Below, piece by piece: positions 34,845 through 43,189 of a stretch of 64,000 nt of DNA (positions are counted from its first letter, which is position 1; each line of letters starts with the position of its first letter). The position numbers and the translations under genes were made by a program. The notes under the pieces were generated by a model. The model was not told where the DNA came from, did not search any database, and saw only the letters and a program-made list of their open reading frames with translations. Origin of the DNA: Alkalihalobacterium sp048323755 (GTDB lineage: Bacteria > Bacillota > Bacilli > Bacillales > Bacillaceae_F); the NCBI RefSeq assembly GCF_048323755.1, contig NZ_JBLWFS010000016.1, forward strand, positions 27,815-91,814, in the 5' to 3' direction.

Positions 34845-36089
34845 ATGAAAATTCTTCAAGCGCTAATCATCCTATGTCTATTACTATCAACATCTATTCA
34901 CGCGGAAATGGATTCAACCGAACTAAAAGCGGCATTTGTACGTGACGGTTATTTATGGACGAACATCAATCAGAAAGAAGAAAAAATTACAGCTGAACGA
35001 GCTACCTACACTTCCTCACCATCCTGGTCTTTTGACGGTAGTAAGCTACTTTATCAGAAAAAAGGAGAAAATGGCTCGCAAAATGAAATTTGGGTTTACG
35101 ACACACACACAAACCAACATACCAAAATTTTTTATGATGGCTCTGATGCTAAGTGGTCACCTGTTGAAAATATCATAGCCTTTAGAAGCCAAAGCGTACT
35201 TAACATATCTGATTTAAAAACCTTCTATAACATTGCCTTAGGTATATGTGATTATGAATGGCAACCAGATGGTAAAGGATTTATTGCCTCTTCTCGTGCA
35301 GTACTGCGACCAACAGGTTGGACAAATCCGATCCTTTATAACATTTCTATTGAAGAAGGTTATCAAAATATAAAAAACTTGACCGCCAATGCGAAAGAAT
35401 TGTTTATCATTCCAACTGAATTGAAAAAAGGTGACGTTTCCGTTAATTCGATACATGCTACCGATTTTTCGTATTCTCCAGATCAGAAATGGATTTCCTT
35501 TATTGTCTCACCTACCGCATCTATGGCAATGGATAGCAATATGCTATGTGTCTTATCTAATGACGGAAAATCTCTTGAGGTCATTGATGAGATCATTCTT
35601 CATTTAGACAACCCTAAATGGGCTGTGAAGAAAAACAGACTAGGCTTTATTGCGGGCGGGGGGAGAATTGTCTTTGGTTTCAAGGATAAAGATTTAAAAG
35701 TAAAAGAACTCCCTTCTTCAACTACAGCCAGTCTAACTCCACCTAACTATGCAGAGCTCGGGTTTACGTGGGTAGACGATCACTCTCTCATTGTATCAAG
35801 AGTAAAAGAAAGTGAATGGTCCAATGAGTCTCAAAAACGCCCGAAACCTGCGCTGTATCATTTAGATATAAGTGGACACGGTCAGAAAAAAATTACGGCT
35901 CCTCCTGAAGGTTATGGCGATTATGATCCCACGTCTTTCCCTTCTATTGAAAAAATTACTTGGATAAGAAAAACAGATCTAACAGATAATAGCGGTGATT
36001 TATGGATCGCTGACCGGTACGGTAGAAATGCTCAAATGTGGATTGAGAATGTAGAAAGTTATTCTCTTTACTCAAGTGATATACAATAA
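34845..36089 (+). CDS. Secreted TolB-like beta-propeller protein
   Basis: This 414-residue protein starts with a signal peptide (MKILQALIILCLLLSTSIHA, cleavage near residue 20). Repeated blades follow with PD40/WD40-like motifs: SSPSWSFDGSKLLYQ, NEIWVYDTHTNQ, AKWSPVENIIAF, FSYSPDQKWISF and GDLWIADRYGR, as in TolB-type propellers. It acts outside the membrane; the partner is unknown. Start ATG after GAGGTGAC. It is monocistronic. Another propeller-like protein is found at 54798. Confidence 0.8.
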   Translation: MKILQALIILCLLLSTSIHAEMDSTELKAAFVRDGYLWTNINQKEEKITAERATYTSSPSWSFDGSKLLYQKKGENGSQNEIWVYDTHTNQHTKIFYDGSDAKWSPVENIIAFRSQSVLNISDLKTFYNIALGICDYEWQPDGKGFIASSRAVLRPTGWTNPILYNISIEEGYQNIKNLTANAKELFIIPTELKKGDVSVNSIHATDFSYSPDQKWISFIVSPTASMAMDSNMLCVLSNDGKSLEVIDEIILHLDNPKWAVKKNRLGFIAGGGRIVFGFKDKDLKVKELPSSTTASLTPPNYAELGFTWVDDHSLIVSRVKESEWSNESQKRPKPALYHLDISGHGQKKITAPPEGYGDYDPTSFPSIEKITWIRKTDLTDNSGDLWIADRYGRNAQMWIENVESYSLYSSDIQ

Positions 36090-36430
36090 CCCGCCCTCTC
36101 AACGAGATAAGGAATAAAAACGCAAGCCTTTTTGGTATCAAAACATAAACAATAATACCGAAAAGTGGAGACCTCAGCTTCTTAAGAAATTAGTTCTGTT
36201 GGCTAAGTTACCAAGTAAAATATGACCATTTACCATAGCTTAACCTTTACATTTATTGTGCTGCACAGCCTAAGTTCGTCAACATATTTTCTGTTGGTTA
36301 TGCCGCCTTTACTTACCATTGATGAAGCGGTTTGCCCGTGATATATTATGAGTACAACAAACCCGAGCACGTGGTGAACAACATCACGTCTCACTTTAAA
36401 ACTCTTGCCATGACGCATACCATACGTGCG
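36090..36430. other. Intergenic stretch, no recognised gene
   Basis: The sequence between the propeller gene and the 6S-like RNA locus contains only a 62-codon minus-strand frame (36230-36418) without a ribosome site. It may include decayed DNA. Nothing else was recognised. Confidence 0.4.
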
Positions 36431-36435
36431 TTACC

Positions 36436-36465
36436 TTGAAAGGGATGGATCGTATTTCTTACCAT
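36436..36465 (+). promoter_or_regulatory. Promoter of the 6S-like RNA
   Basis: TTGAAA (36436-36441) and TACCAT (36460-36465) are 18 bp apart, placing the transcript start near 36472. Confidence 0.45.
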
Positions 36466-36471
36466 TCCTCC

Positions 36472-36665
36472 TTTTACATAACGTCACCCTACGATGTTAG
36501 TACTTCTTAATGTCTTAAACCGATACTGTTTTTTAGGGAGTTCAACATTCCACATCTAACAACAAGCCCTGCAAGCTAGGGGAAGTTGACGGATTTGGAG
36601 AGGACACCCACCTACGAGAGTAGGTTTTTAAGACATCACGAGGTACGGCAAAGTGGGATACATAT
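36472..36665 (+). ncRNA. Probable 6S RNA (SsrS-like)
   Basis: The roughly 190-nt region folds as one long, interrupted hairpin. ATGTCTTAAA (about 36510-36519) pairs with TTTAAGACAT (about 36628-36637). Outside it GTACTTC pairs with GAGGTAC and CCCTAC with GTGGG. Inside, the right strand carries a small hairpin CCTACGAGAGTAGG, and further in CAAC pairs with GTTG near an apical CCCT/AGGGG. A closing stem, a large central bubble with a small hairpin on the 3' side and an apical stem is the 6S RNA plan, in which the bubble mimics an open promoter and binds RNA polymerase. The identification rests on structure and size only. Confidence 0.5.
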
Positions 36666-36695
36666 TATGTTTGTTCTGTTTTCTTTACTTATCTC

Positions 36696-36737
36696 AAAAA
36701 CGACTGGTGCATTTAAATGAGCCAGTCGTTTTTTTAG
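36696..36737 (+). terminator. Strong intrinsic terminator
   Basis: AAAAACGACTGG (36696-36707) pairs with CCAGTCGTTTTT (from 36722), followed by more T residues. It fits as the end of the 6S-like transcript or a read-through stop. Confidence 0.88.
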
Positions 36738-36818
36738 TTTTTGTAGATGATGATAAAATCCTTTATGGAAGATACGTAACTTGCCTATAATGATAGTAAA
36801 AAATGTGAGGTGAACAAG

Positions 36819-37490
36819 ATGTGTGGACGATTTACACTAGCTGCGGATCCTTCTTTACTTAAAGAACGATTTGAAATTATAAACGATTTCGATGATCAAT
36901 ATTCAGCAAGGTACAACATCGCACCTAGTCAACCTATATTAACTGTAATCAATGATGGTGAAGCCAACCGAGCTGGTTTTCTGCGCTGGGGCCTCATCCC
37001 TTCTTGGGCAAAAGACCCGAAAATCGGCTATAAACTAATTAATGCGAGAGCCGAAACGTTAGCGGAAAAAGCAAGCTTTAAACATGCCTACAAAAAGCGT
37101 AGGTGTCTAGTCATTGCAGATAGCTTTTATGAGTGGAAAAAAGTTGAGAAGAAAAAAGTACCAGTAAGAATTAAGCTAAAACGTGAACAGGTATTCGCCA
37201 TGGCCGGATTATGGGAACGATGGAATTCCCCAGATGGGAATGTCATTTATTCGTGTACGATCGTTACAACGAGCCCTAATTGGTTTATGAAGGATATTCA
37301 TGATCGAATGCCTGTCATTCTAACAAAAGAAACGGAAAAGGTTTGGTTACATAAGCAGATTGAAGACCAAGATGTTTTAGATGAAATTCTTCAACCGTTT
37401 CCACCAGAAGAAATGGAAGCTTATGAAGTATCAACTGAAGTTAATTCCCCCAAAAATGACTCCCCTTCTTTAATTATGCCTGTTGTGTAA
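36819..37490 (+). CDS. SRAP / HMCES-type DNA-protein crosslink protein (YedK-like)
   Basis: The start chosen is the ATG at 36819 with GAGGTGA before it, because the family needs Cys as residue 2: MCGRFTLAADPSLL. The product is 223 residues. Conserved SRAP parts are YNIAPSQPILTV, RWGLIPSWAKDPKIG, NARAETLAEKASFKHA, DSFYEWKK and the late HDRMPVIL. The N-terminal Cys forms a thiazolidine with abasic sites in single-stranded DNA and protects them. No LexA box was seen upstream. It is monocistronic. Confidence 0.93.
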   Translation: MCGRFTLAADPSLLKERFEIINDFDDQYSARYNIAPSQPILTVINDGEANRAGFLRWGLIPSWAKDPKIGYKLINARAETLAEKASFKHAYKKRRCLVIADSFYEWKKVEKKKVPVRIKLKREQVFAMAGLWERWNSPDGNVIYSCTIVTTSPNWFMKDIHDRMPVILTKETEKVWLHKQIEDQDVLDEILQPFPPEEMEAYEVSTEVNSPKNDSPSLIMPVV

Positions 37491-37616
37491 ATCTCGAAAC
37501 AATGGAGTTACAAAGTAGATTATACTTCTCAGATTTCATTCATTTAGTTTACATATACAATTCAATTAACCTCGAATTCTACACCAACTAGCTCTACAAG
37601 CAATGATAAAAGAACG

Positions 37617-37648
37617 AAAAAAGGCCGACCTTGTAAAGTCAGCCTTTT
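37617..37648 (-). terminator. Intrinsic terminator
   Basis: AAAAGGCCGAC pairs with GTCAGCCTTTT around a short loop, with T-runs on the minus strand. It ends the PAP2 phosphatase gene. Confidence 0.8.
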
Positions 37649-37653
37649 CACCT

Positions 37654-38562
37654 TTATCCAGAAATCGTTGAATCCTTCGGTGCAGGAACAGAACGTTCGG
37701 ATTGGTATAGCTTTAGTAAAACAAAGACTAGTGGAGCGATGTATAATCCCCATAATCCGACGAAAGCATACCGTATAAAATCAAAAAGGATTGCATCTGG
37801 GAAGATAACTTTTAACCCTGATTGAATGGCAACGAGACCAACGATACCGATTATAAAAGCAGTTGCTTTTTTCCAAATTTCTTTAGCAATAACCATTTGA
37901 TTAGTTTGAGCTTCTAGTAAGTAACCGACACCTGCTCCTAATAAAAAGCCAGCGTATTTAATACCCTCTTCTTCTGGGAAAATGAGCATTAGAAAGATCG
38001 GGAAGACAATCGCTAAGATCCATTTGATGTTCGTTGATAACTTAGAAACCCGTTTCTCAATGGCAATAGCAATGATTAAGACTACTACTGCCAGTGAAAC
38101 GCCAACCATGACGTCTGTTGGCCAATGTAAACCCGAATAGAGTCGAGATAAAGAAATCAAGAATACGATTATGATTGCAAAAATCCAAAACGAACGTTTA
38201 TTAATCATATAAGCTAAATACCCAAATAATGTAGCTGATCCTTGAGCATGTCCGCTCGGAAACGAATCATACGGATAATGACTCCCTACTTCTGCCGATT
38301 CTAAAAAAATAGAATTTACACCCTCGATATCAATAGGTCTTTTTACAGCAAAATGAATTTTGAAAAAAGCGTTGATGTAAATCGACACTAAAAAGATATA
38401 GAATAATCGAAAACCTGCAGTTTTAGAAATGCACCAGTAAACGAGCGGTAAAATGATCATATAAAATTCTTCATTTCCTAGAAACGTTAAGATAAGTGCA
38501 AAGAAATTTAAAAATGGATTTTGCAGCTCAGTCATTGTCACTAAAATATCGGTTTGATTCAT
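37654..38562 (-). CDS. PAP2-family membrane phosphatase
   Basis: This 302-residue protein has about eight membrane helices. The three PAP2 motifs are present: KIHFAVKRP (K-x6-RP), SFPSGHAQ (PSGH) and SRLYSGLHWPTDV (SR-x5-H-x3-D). It dephosphorylates a lipid phosphate, such as phosphatidic acid or undecaprenyl diphosphate, on the outer membrane face. The C-terminal extension with extra helices beyond the core is common in Bacillus forms. Start ATG after AAGGAGG. Confidence 0.9.
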   Translation of the reverse strand: MNQTDILVTMTELQNPFLNFFALILTFLGNEEFYMIILPLVYWCISKTAGFRLFYIFLVSIYINAFFKIHFAVKRPIDIEGVNSIFLESAEVGSHYPYDSFPSGHAQGSATLFGYLAYMINKRSFWIFAIIIVFLISLSRLYSGLHWPTDVMVGVSLAVVVLIIAIAIEKRVSKLSTNIKWILAIVFPIFLMLIFPEEEGIKYAGFLLGAGVGYLLEAQTNQMVIAKEIWKKATAFIIGIVGLVAIQSGLKVIFPDAILFDFIRYAFVGLWGLYIAPLVFVLLKLYQSERSVPAPKDSTISG

Positions 38563-38823
38563 AAGACCTCCTTGTTTGGTTATAAAATTATCTTACTATC
38601 ATTCGACATGCTGGTCTAAATCCCTCCTAAAGTGACATTATATTTTTGAATAAGTGACCTAGATCGTAATGGACGCTTGTCTTGTAAGTCAAAACTTACT
38701 AAAAGCTGCTAATTAAAAATTTAACGATAAAAAATTGAAAGAATTTTCTCAAAATAAAAATCTTTTTCCGAAAACGAACATATAATACAATAATTCGATT
38801 TCCAATTGCATGGAACACAGCAT

Positions 38824-38837
38824 TGAAAACGTTTTCA
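38824..38837. promoter_or_regulatory. Perfect cre (CcpA-binding) palindrome
   Basis: TGAAAACGTTTTCA is a perfect 14-bp palindrome that fits the catabolite-responsive element consensus. A TATAAT lies upstream at 38781-38786. Repeat copy 4 has inserted 30 bp downstream, between this site and the next gene at 39081. Confidence 0.65.
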
Positions 38838-38867
38838 CTTTATAGCTAAGTCTTGGTCTTATTAAAT

Positions 38868-39053
38868 GGCTGTTTTCGTAAACTTTGTTGCTTTTGGACC
38901 GATTTTTGAAAAGAAAATTTCCCTTTTCACGACAAATTCATTTGTCTGAACGGCAATTTTCTTTTCAAAAGCTTCACGCTATGCGTGAAGAGCCAAGCAT
39001 TCGCTTGGCTTACGGTCCAAAAGCAAGGAGCAACAATCTTTGAGAAAAGAGCC
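38868..39053 (+). mobile_element. Dispersed structured repeat, copy 4 (full length)
   Basis: This 186-bp copy begins GGCTGTTTTCGTAAACTTTG and ends AGAAAAGAGCC (imperfect inverted ends). Stem 2 is TTGAAAAGAAAATT with AATTTTCTTTTCAA, capped by GACAAAT/ATTTGTC. Stem 3 is CTTCACGC/GCGTGAAG and stem 4 AGCCAAGC/GCTTGGCT. A perfect 8-bp direct repeat TATTAAAT flanks it (38860-38867 and 39054-39061). The insertion lies in the 5' region of the gene at 39081. Confidence 0.92.
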
Positions 39054-39080
39054 TATTAAATAGAAAAAGGAGAAATGTGT

Positions 39081-39428
39081 ATGAACTTCATTCCTAACTT
39101 TGGTGAGTTTTACCAAAAGCCACTGGTACCTATCGGTGAAAATGACAGGATCTTAGCTTTAGAAAAGTTAGCGAAGCAGGAATTGCTTGACGACTGTACA
39201 CATTGGCTTATTGCCTTAGAAGGTAGAGAAATCTCACAAAACTGTAATTTTTATCAGTGGAGAGTGTTAGTCTACCCTGCCAAAACCTGTGGTCGATTTA
39301 ATTGTCAACATCCATACTTTATATCGGCATTTTTCCCTACGATGGAAGATGCTTTATCATTTACAAAGAAAATTGAAACAAGTGCAACTAAAGACAATAT
39401 GACGAAAATCCCACAAGCCGCTAGTTAA
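39081..39428 (+). CDS. Hypothetical soluble protein (115 aa)
   Basis: The start chosen is the ATG at 39081, eight bases from AAAGGAG; the ATG at 39075 is too close. The product (MNFIPNFGEFYQKPLVPIGE onward) is soluble, with four Cys spread over it, WRVLVYPAKTCGRFNC and a Thr/Ser-rich end. No family was recognised. A perfect cre site lies upstream, suggesting past or present carbon-catabolite control, but repeat copy 4 now separates it from the gene. Confidence 0.65.
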   Translation: MNFIPNFGEFYQKPLVPIGENDRILALEKLAKQELLDDCTHWLIALEGREISQNCNFYQWRVLVYPAKTCGRFNCQHPYFISAFFPTMEDALSFTKKIETSATKDNMTKIPQAAS

Positions 39429-39434
39429 CCTCAA

Positions 39435-39468
39435 AAAAAGAAACAAGATCACGTCTTCGTTTCTTTTT
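39435..39468 (+). terminator. Intrinsic terminator
   Basis: AAAAAGAAAC (39435-39444) pairs with GTTTCTTTTT (39459-39468), which also supplies the U-run. Confidence 0.75.
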
Positions 39469-39718
39469 GAAATCGTTTGTGAACAGATACACATACATAA
39501 CCCCTCTTAAAACCGCCTCTCCTGCTTATTTCTAAGAAGAAGTATAAGTAAAATGGTTGTGGTAGCTGAAAAAAGAACGTTTCCTCATCAGATGAACACC
39601 CATTAAACCTATGTCAAATGGTCTATTTCATAAACCATTCGATATGGACAAGCCGTATTAGTTATTAGATGGTGTGTAACCATGGTAGCTCCTAATTAAA
39701 GTGATAAGCAACACATGG

Positions 39719-40294
39719 TTAGAATGATGAGTGTTTTTTTCGTGCCAAAATGGTTTGACGACCCTCATGTTCATTTTCCTCATAAAATAAGACATGCCAG
39801 TTTGTATTTGAAAAGGTTGAGAGTAACTCACCGGGGTGTAGTTTGTATTGAGCTGCTACGTTCTGTTGGTTTAAAGGTGAATGAAAGAAGGTCTCCATGA
39901 AAAAGTAGCCATTGTCTTTTATGATGGATGGGATCATAGAAAAAATGGATCGGTCAAGGTAATACGTGATGACGACGAAATCAAATACCTTCTCTTTATT
40001 ATGAAAAAAACTCTTATCGGTTAGATCCTTTACTGATGGATGAATGTTCAGGCTCTTATGTATCGACTGTTGTTTTAGATGTTCAATGGCGACATCCGAA
40101 ACGTCAATTGCTTTAACTTCATAGTTTTGCTGGGCAAGGTATATACTGTTTGCCCCAAGGCCACAAGCAAGGTCGAGAGCCGAACCACCTGTGAAATACT
40201 GTGACTGCTGTTGTAATCTTGGATTGGGTACAGGTAAACCCATATCATGGAGACGGCTTTCGTACTTCTGGTTCCATTTTTGTCGTGAGTTCAA
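39719..40294 (-). CDS. Class I SAM-dependent methyltransferase (TehB-like)
   Basis: This 191-residue protein has motif I ALDLACGLGANSIYLAQQNY, motif II AIDVSDVAIEHL and the post-motif FDFVVITYYLDRSIF. The opening (MNSRQKWNQKYESRLHDMG) and the size match the TehB/tellurite-resistance-like group of small methyltransferases. The methyl acceptor is unknown. TTG start after AAGGAGCTGAT. It is monocistronic. Confidence 0.85.
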   Translation of the reverse strand: MNSRQKWNQKYESRLHDMGLPVPNPRLQQQSQYFTGGSALDLACGLGANSIYLAQQNYEVKAIDVSDVAIEHLKQQSIHKSLNIHPSVKDLTDKSFFHNKEKVFDFVVITYYLDRSIFSMIPSIIKDNGYFFMETFFHSPLNQQNVAAQYKLHPGELLSTFSNTNWHVLFYEENEHEGRQTILARKKHSSF

Positions 40295-40488
40295 TTTTAT
40301 CAGCTCCTTACAATTAAGTTTTATCTAAAGAATTATAACTTCTGGGACTTGAATTAAACTGAATGTTTTACAGTAATGAAGAAAGTGCACACCTAATGAT
40401 TGTAACAGTTTTCAGCCATCTAGAATGAATAATTAATCTTACTGTTTTAAAAGGTAATTTAATTTTAAACTCTTTCGCACGAATAAAA

Positions 40489-40519
40489 AAAGCTATTACC
40501 ATGGTGAAGTAATAGCTTT
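40489..40519 (-). terminator. Terminator of the fix operon
   Basis: AAAGCTATTAC (40489-40499) pairs with GTAATAGCTTT (40509-40519), followed by TTTTTT on the minus strand. It is 60 bp after fixX. Confidence 0.85.
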
Positions 40520-40579
40520 GGGATCGATCAAATGAACCTCTATTTGATTCTATCTAATACAATTACAACACTCTACCTA

Positions 40580-40876
40580 TTACCCTAACCGAAACACAAT
40601 GCCGTGGCCACCTTTTGGGTATTCCCACTGAATGTTTTGATGCGGACAACCAATCCTGCAGCTTCCACATTCATGACAGCCCTCATACCCTACATGCATT
40701 CGGATATCTTCCCACTTGTAAATCTCAGCTGGACAAAAGATCGTACAGATTTTGTCTGGGCATTTATTCAAACAGATGTCTTCATCCATGACATGGAGAT
40801 GTGATTTCGTATCGGCGTTAAAGCGAACAAGATACTGCTTTTCTTCGATAGACTGACCTTTTTTCTGTTCACTCAT
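40580..40876 (-). CDS. fixX: Ferredoxin-like protein FixX
   Basis: From the ATG at 40876 (AAGGTGAT) it has 98 residues. Cysteines at 35, 39, 44 and 48 (CLNKCPDKICTIFC) and at 67, 70, 73 and 77 (CHECGSCRIGC) match FixX, a ferredoxin-like electron carrier of the FixABCX complex. The start overlaps the fixC stop by one base, indicating translational coupling. The complex passes electrons from NADH to quinone and a low-potential acceptor by flavin-based bifurcation. Confidence 0.93.
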   Translation of the reverse strand: MSEQKKGQSIEEKQYLVRFNADTKSHLHVMDEDICLNKCPDKICTIFCPAEIYKWEDIRMHVGYEGCHECGSCRIGCPHQNIQWEYPKGGHGIVFRLG

Positions 40877-42171
40877 TATTTCATCACCTTCCAAGCTTTA
40901 ATCATATCGCGCGCAATCTTAAGTTTCTGTTTAGGTGTCCCGATATCTTTAATAATTTTCTTTTGTTTATCACGTTTAGACATTCCATCAACGGTAAACA
41001 TTTGGCTTGCGGCTTTGTTCATCATCGGAATATATTGATCAAAGTATTGTGGGAATTTATCGAAGTGGTGTGTAGAGTCCTTGTATTTTTTCAAGTCTTG
41101 ACCGACAAAGCTATCCATTAATTTCTTACGGTAATAATCTAACGTTTTTTCAGAAAAATCACCTGCTTCTTTTGCTTTCAACACCGTTTCAGCAGCGAAT
41201 CGCCCCGATGTCATCGCTAAGTTCGAGCCTTCACGGTGGATCGCATTAACGAGTTGGGCTGCATCTCCAACGACGATGACGCCATTCCCAACGACTTTCC
41301 CCATCGAATGGTATCCACCTTCTGGAATGAGGTGAGCTAAATATTCTTGCGGCTCGCTTCCTTGAATATACGGACGGATCATCGGATGGTTCTTCACATA
41401 CTCTAGCAGTTCGTACGGTCGAATTTTATGCTTGATTAAACCTGATAAGAGAGTGCCGACACCAATACTTAACGTATCTTTATTCGTATAAAGGAAACCT
41501 GTGCCTAAAATCCCTTTTGTCGCATCACCGAAAAGTTCAATCGTACAGCCTTGATTTTTTTCGAGATTAAAACGGTCTTCAATAATTTTAGAATCCAGTT
41601 TTAAAATTTCCATCGTTGCAAGCGCAACTTCATCTGGCTGGTATTCTTTATGAAAGCCAAGTGATTTAGCAAGAAGTGAGTTCACCCCATCGGCTAAAAC
41701 GACGACATCCGCATAGACTTCTCCGTCTGGTCGGTCAGTTCGAACACCAACAACTTTTCCATCTTCAACGATACATTCTAGAACAACGGTTTCGTTGACG
41801 AGTAAGGCACCTTGCTCAACCGCTTTACCTGCAAACCACTGGTCAAACTTCGCACGTAAAACTGTAAAGTTGTTATATGGCTCTCTTCCCCACTCCAGTC
41901 CTTTATAGCCAAACGTTACCGCAGACTCTTTATCCATCATCATAAAGCGTTGTTCAACGACAGGGCGTTCAAGTGGTGCTTCCTTATAAAATTCAGGGAT
42001 CACATCTTCCATCATTTGCCGATAAAGAACACCACCCATTACATTTTTTGACCCTGGGTATTCCCCGCGCTCAAGAAGAAGAACTTTCGCACCTCCTTTG
42101 GCTAAGTCATGAGCACATGAAATTCCAGCAGGTCCTGCTCCAACGACAATACAATCAAACTTTTCGGGCAT
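40876..42171 (-). CDS. fixC: Electron-transfer flavoprotein-quinone oxidoreductase FixC
   Basis: From the ATG at 42171 (GAGAGGAGG) it has 431 residues. The N-terminal FAD fold (CIVVGAGPAGISCAHDLAKG), LLLERGEYPGSKNVMGG and the late VGDAAQLVNAIHREGSNLAM are typical of the ETF-QO/FixC family. It overlaps fixB by 17 bp and fixX by one base. It links the FixAB flavoprotein to the quinone pool and FixX. Confidence 0.95.
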   Translation of the reverse strand: MPEKFDCIVVGAGPAGISCAHDLAKGGAKVLLLERGEYPGSKNVMGGVLYRQMMEDVIPEFYKEAPLERPVVEQRFMMMDKESAVTFGYKGLEWGREPYNNFTVLRAKFDQWFAGKAVEQGALLVNETVVLECIVEDGKVVGVRTDRPDGEVYADVVVLADGVNSLLAKSLGFHKEYQPDEVALATMEILKLDSKIIEDRFNLEKNQGCTIELFGDATKGILGTGFLYTNKDTLSIGVGTLLSGLIKHKIRPYELLEYVKNHPMIRPYIQGSEPQEYLAHLIPEGGYHSMGKVVGNGVIVVGDAAQLVNAIHREGSNLAMTSGRFAAETVLKAKEAGDFSEKTLDYYRKKLMDSFVGQDLKKYKDSTHHFDKFPQYFDQYIPMMNKAASQMFTVDGMSKRDKQKKIIKDIGTPKQKLKIARDMIKAWKVMK

Positions 42172-43189
42172 GTTGTGCCTCCTCTCTCGACAACGCATGT
42201 TTAAATTGATCAATTAACATCGGAACGATTTCAAACGCATCACCGACAATTCCGTAATGGCACGACTCAAAGATTGGAGCATCCGCATCTTTATTAATGG
42301 CGATGATTAACCCTGAGTTTTTCATGCCGACAATATGTTGAATAGCCCCTGAGATACCTATCGCAAAGTAAATTTTTGGCGTAACCGTAACTCCTGTCTG
42401 CCCGACTTGATGATGGTGTTCAATCCAGCCTGCTTCAACGACATCTCGGCTTGCTCCAACCGCACCGCCTAGTGTATTGGCGAGTTCATGACATAATTGA
42501 AACCCTTCTGAACTTCCGAGTCCTTTCCCTCCGGCGACAATAATATCGGCTTCATCTATTTTTACTTTCTGCGTTGCCATTCTAACAATCTCTAATACTT
42601 TTGTTCTTACATCTTCTTCTTTTAATGGAAGGTGTTCTTCGACTAATTTTCCGCTTCGACCGGTTTCTCTAGCAAGCGCTTTCATGACTTTCGGACGGAC
42701 AGTCGCCATTTGCGGTCGATATTTTTTACAAAGAATCGTAGCCATAATGTTCCCGCCGAAAGCTGGACGGCTAGCTAGTAGTAATCCCGTATCCTCTTCG
42801 ACATCGAGTTCTGTTGTATCTGCAGTTAAGCCTGTCGGTAAATCGGTTGCTACCGCACTTGCTAAGTCTTTTCCGGTTGAAGTTGCGCCATATAAAATAA
42901 TTTCTGGTTTGTGTTTTTCACTGCAATCTAGTAGGGCTTTCATAAACGATTCTGTACGATAATCTTTAAAAATAGGGGCATCGTACACATAAACGACATC
43001 TGCACCAAACTCATAAACTTCGTTTGCGAGATGTTTCACATTTTCGCCGATGATAACGCCACCTAATTCGACTCCGCGTTTATCAGCAAGTTTTCTTCCG
43101 GCTCCTAGTAATTCGACAGATACTGGAGCGATTATTCCATCCGTTTCCTCGATAAAAACCCAGACCCCACGATAATCTTCAAAGTTCAT
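42155..43189 (-). CDS. fixB: Electron-transfer flavoprotein alpha subunit FixB
   Basis: This 344-residue protein has the ETF-alpha C-terminal FAD domain: ADIIVAGGKGLGSSEGFQLC, GGAVGASRDVVEAGW, the Gly/Gln-rich HHHQVGQTGVTVTPKIYFAI and GISGAIQHIVGM. The acidic N-terminus (MNFEDYRGVWVFIEE) is typical of FixB forms rather than mitochondrial-type ETF-alpha. The start overlaps the fixA stop by one base. It pairs with FixA. Confidence 0.95.
   Translation of the reverse strand: MNFEDYRGVWVFIEETDGIIAPVSVELLGAGRKLADKRGVELGGVIIGENVKHLANEVYEFGADVVYVYDAPIFKDYRTESFMKALLDCSEKHKPEIILYGATSTGKDLASAVATDLPTGLTADTTELDVEEDTGLLLASRPAFGGNIMATILCKKYRPQMATVRPKVMKALARETGRSGKLVEEHLPLKEEDVRTKVLEIVRMATQKVKIDEADIIVAGGKGLGSSEGFQLCHELANTLGGAVGASRDVVEAGWIEHHHQVGQTGVTVTPKIYFAIGISGAIQHIVGMKNSGLIIAINKDADAPIFESCHYGIVGDAFEIVPMLIDQFKHALSREEAQHARKV

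Noticed and set aside
36230..36418. 62-codon minus-strand ORF
   Set aside because: No ribosome site and low-complexity, non-family-like sequence; left as intergenic.
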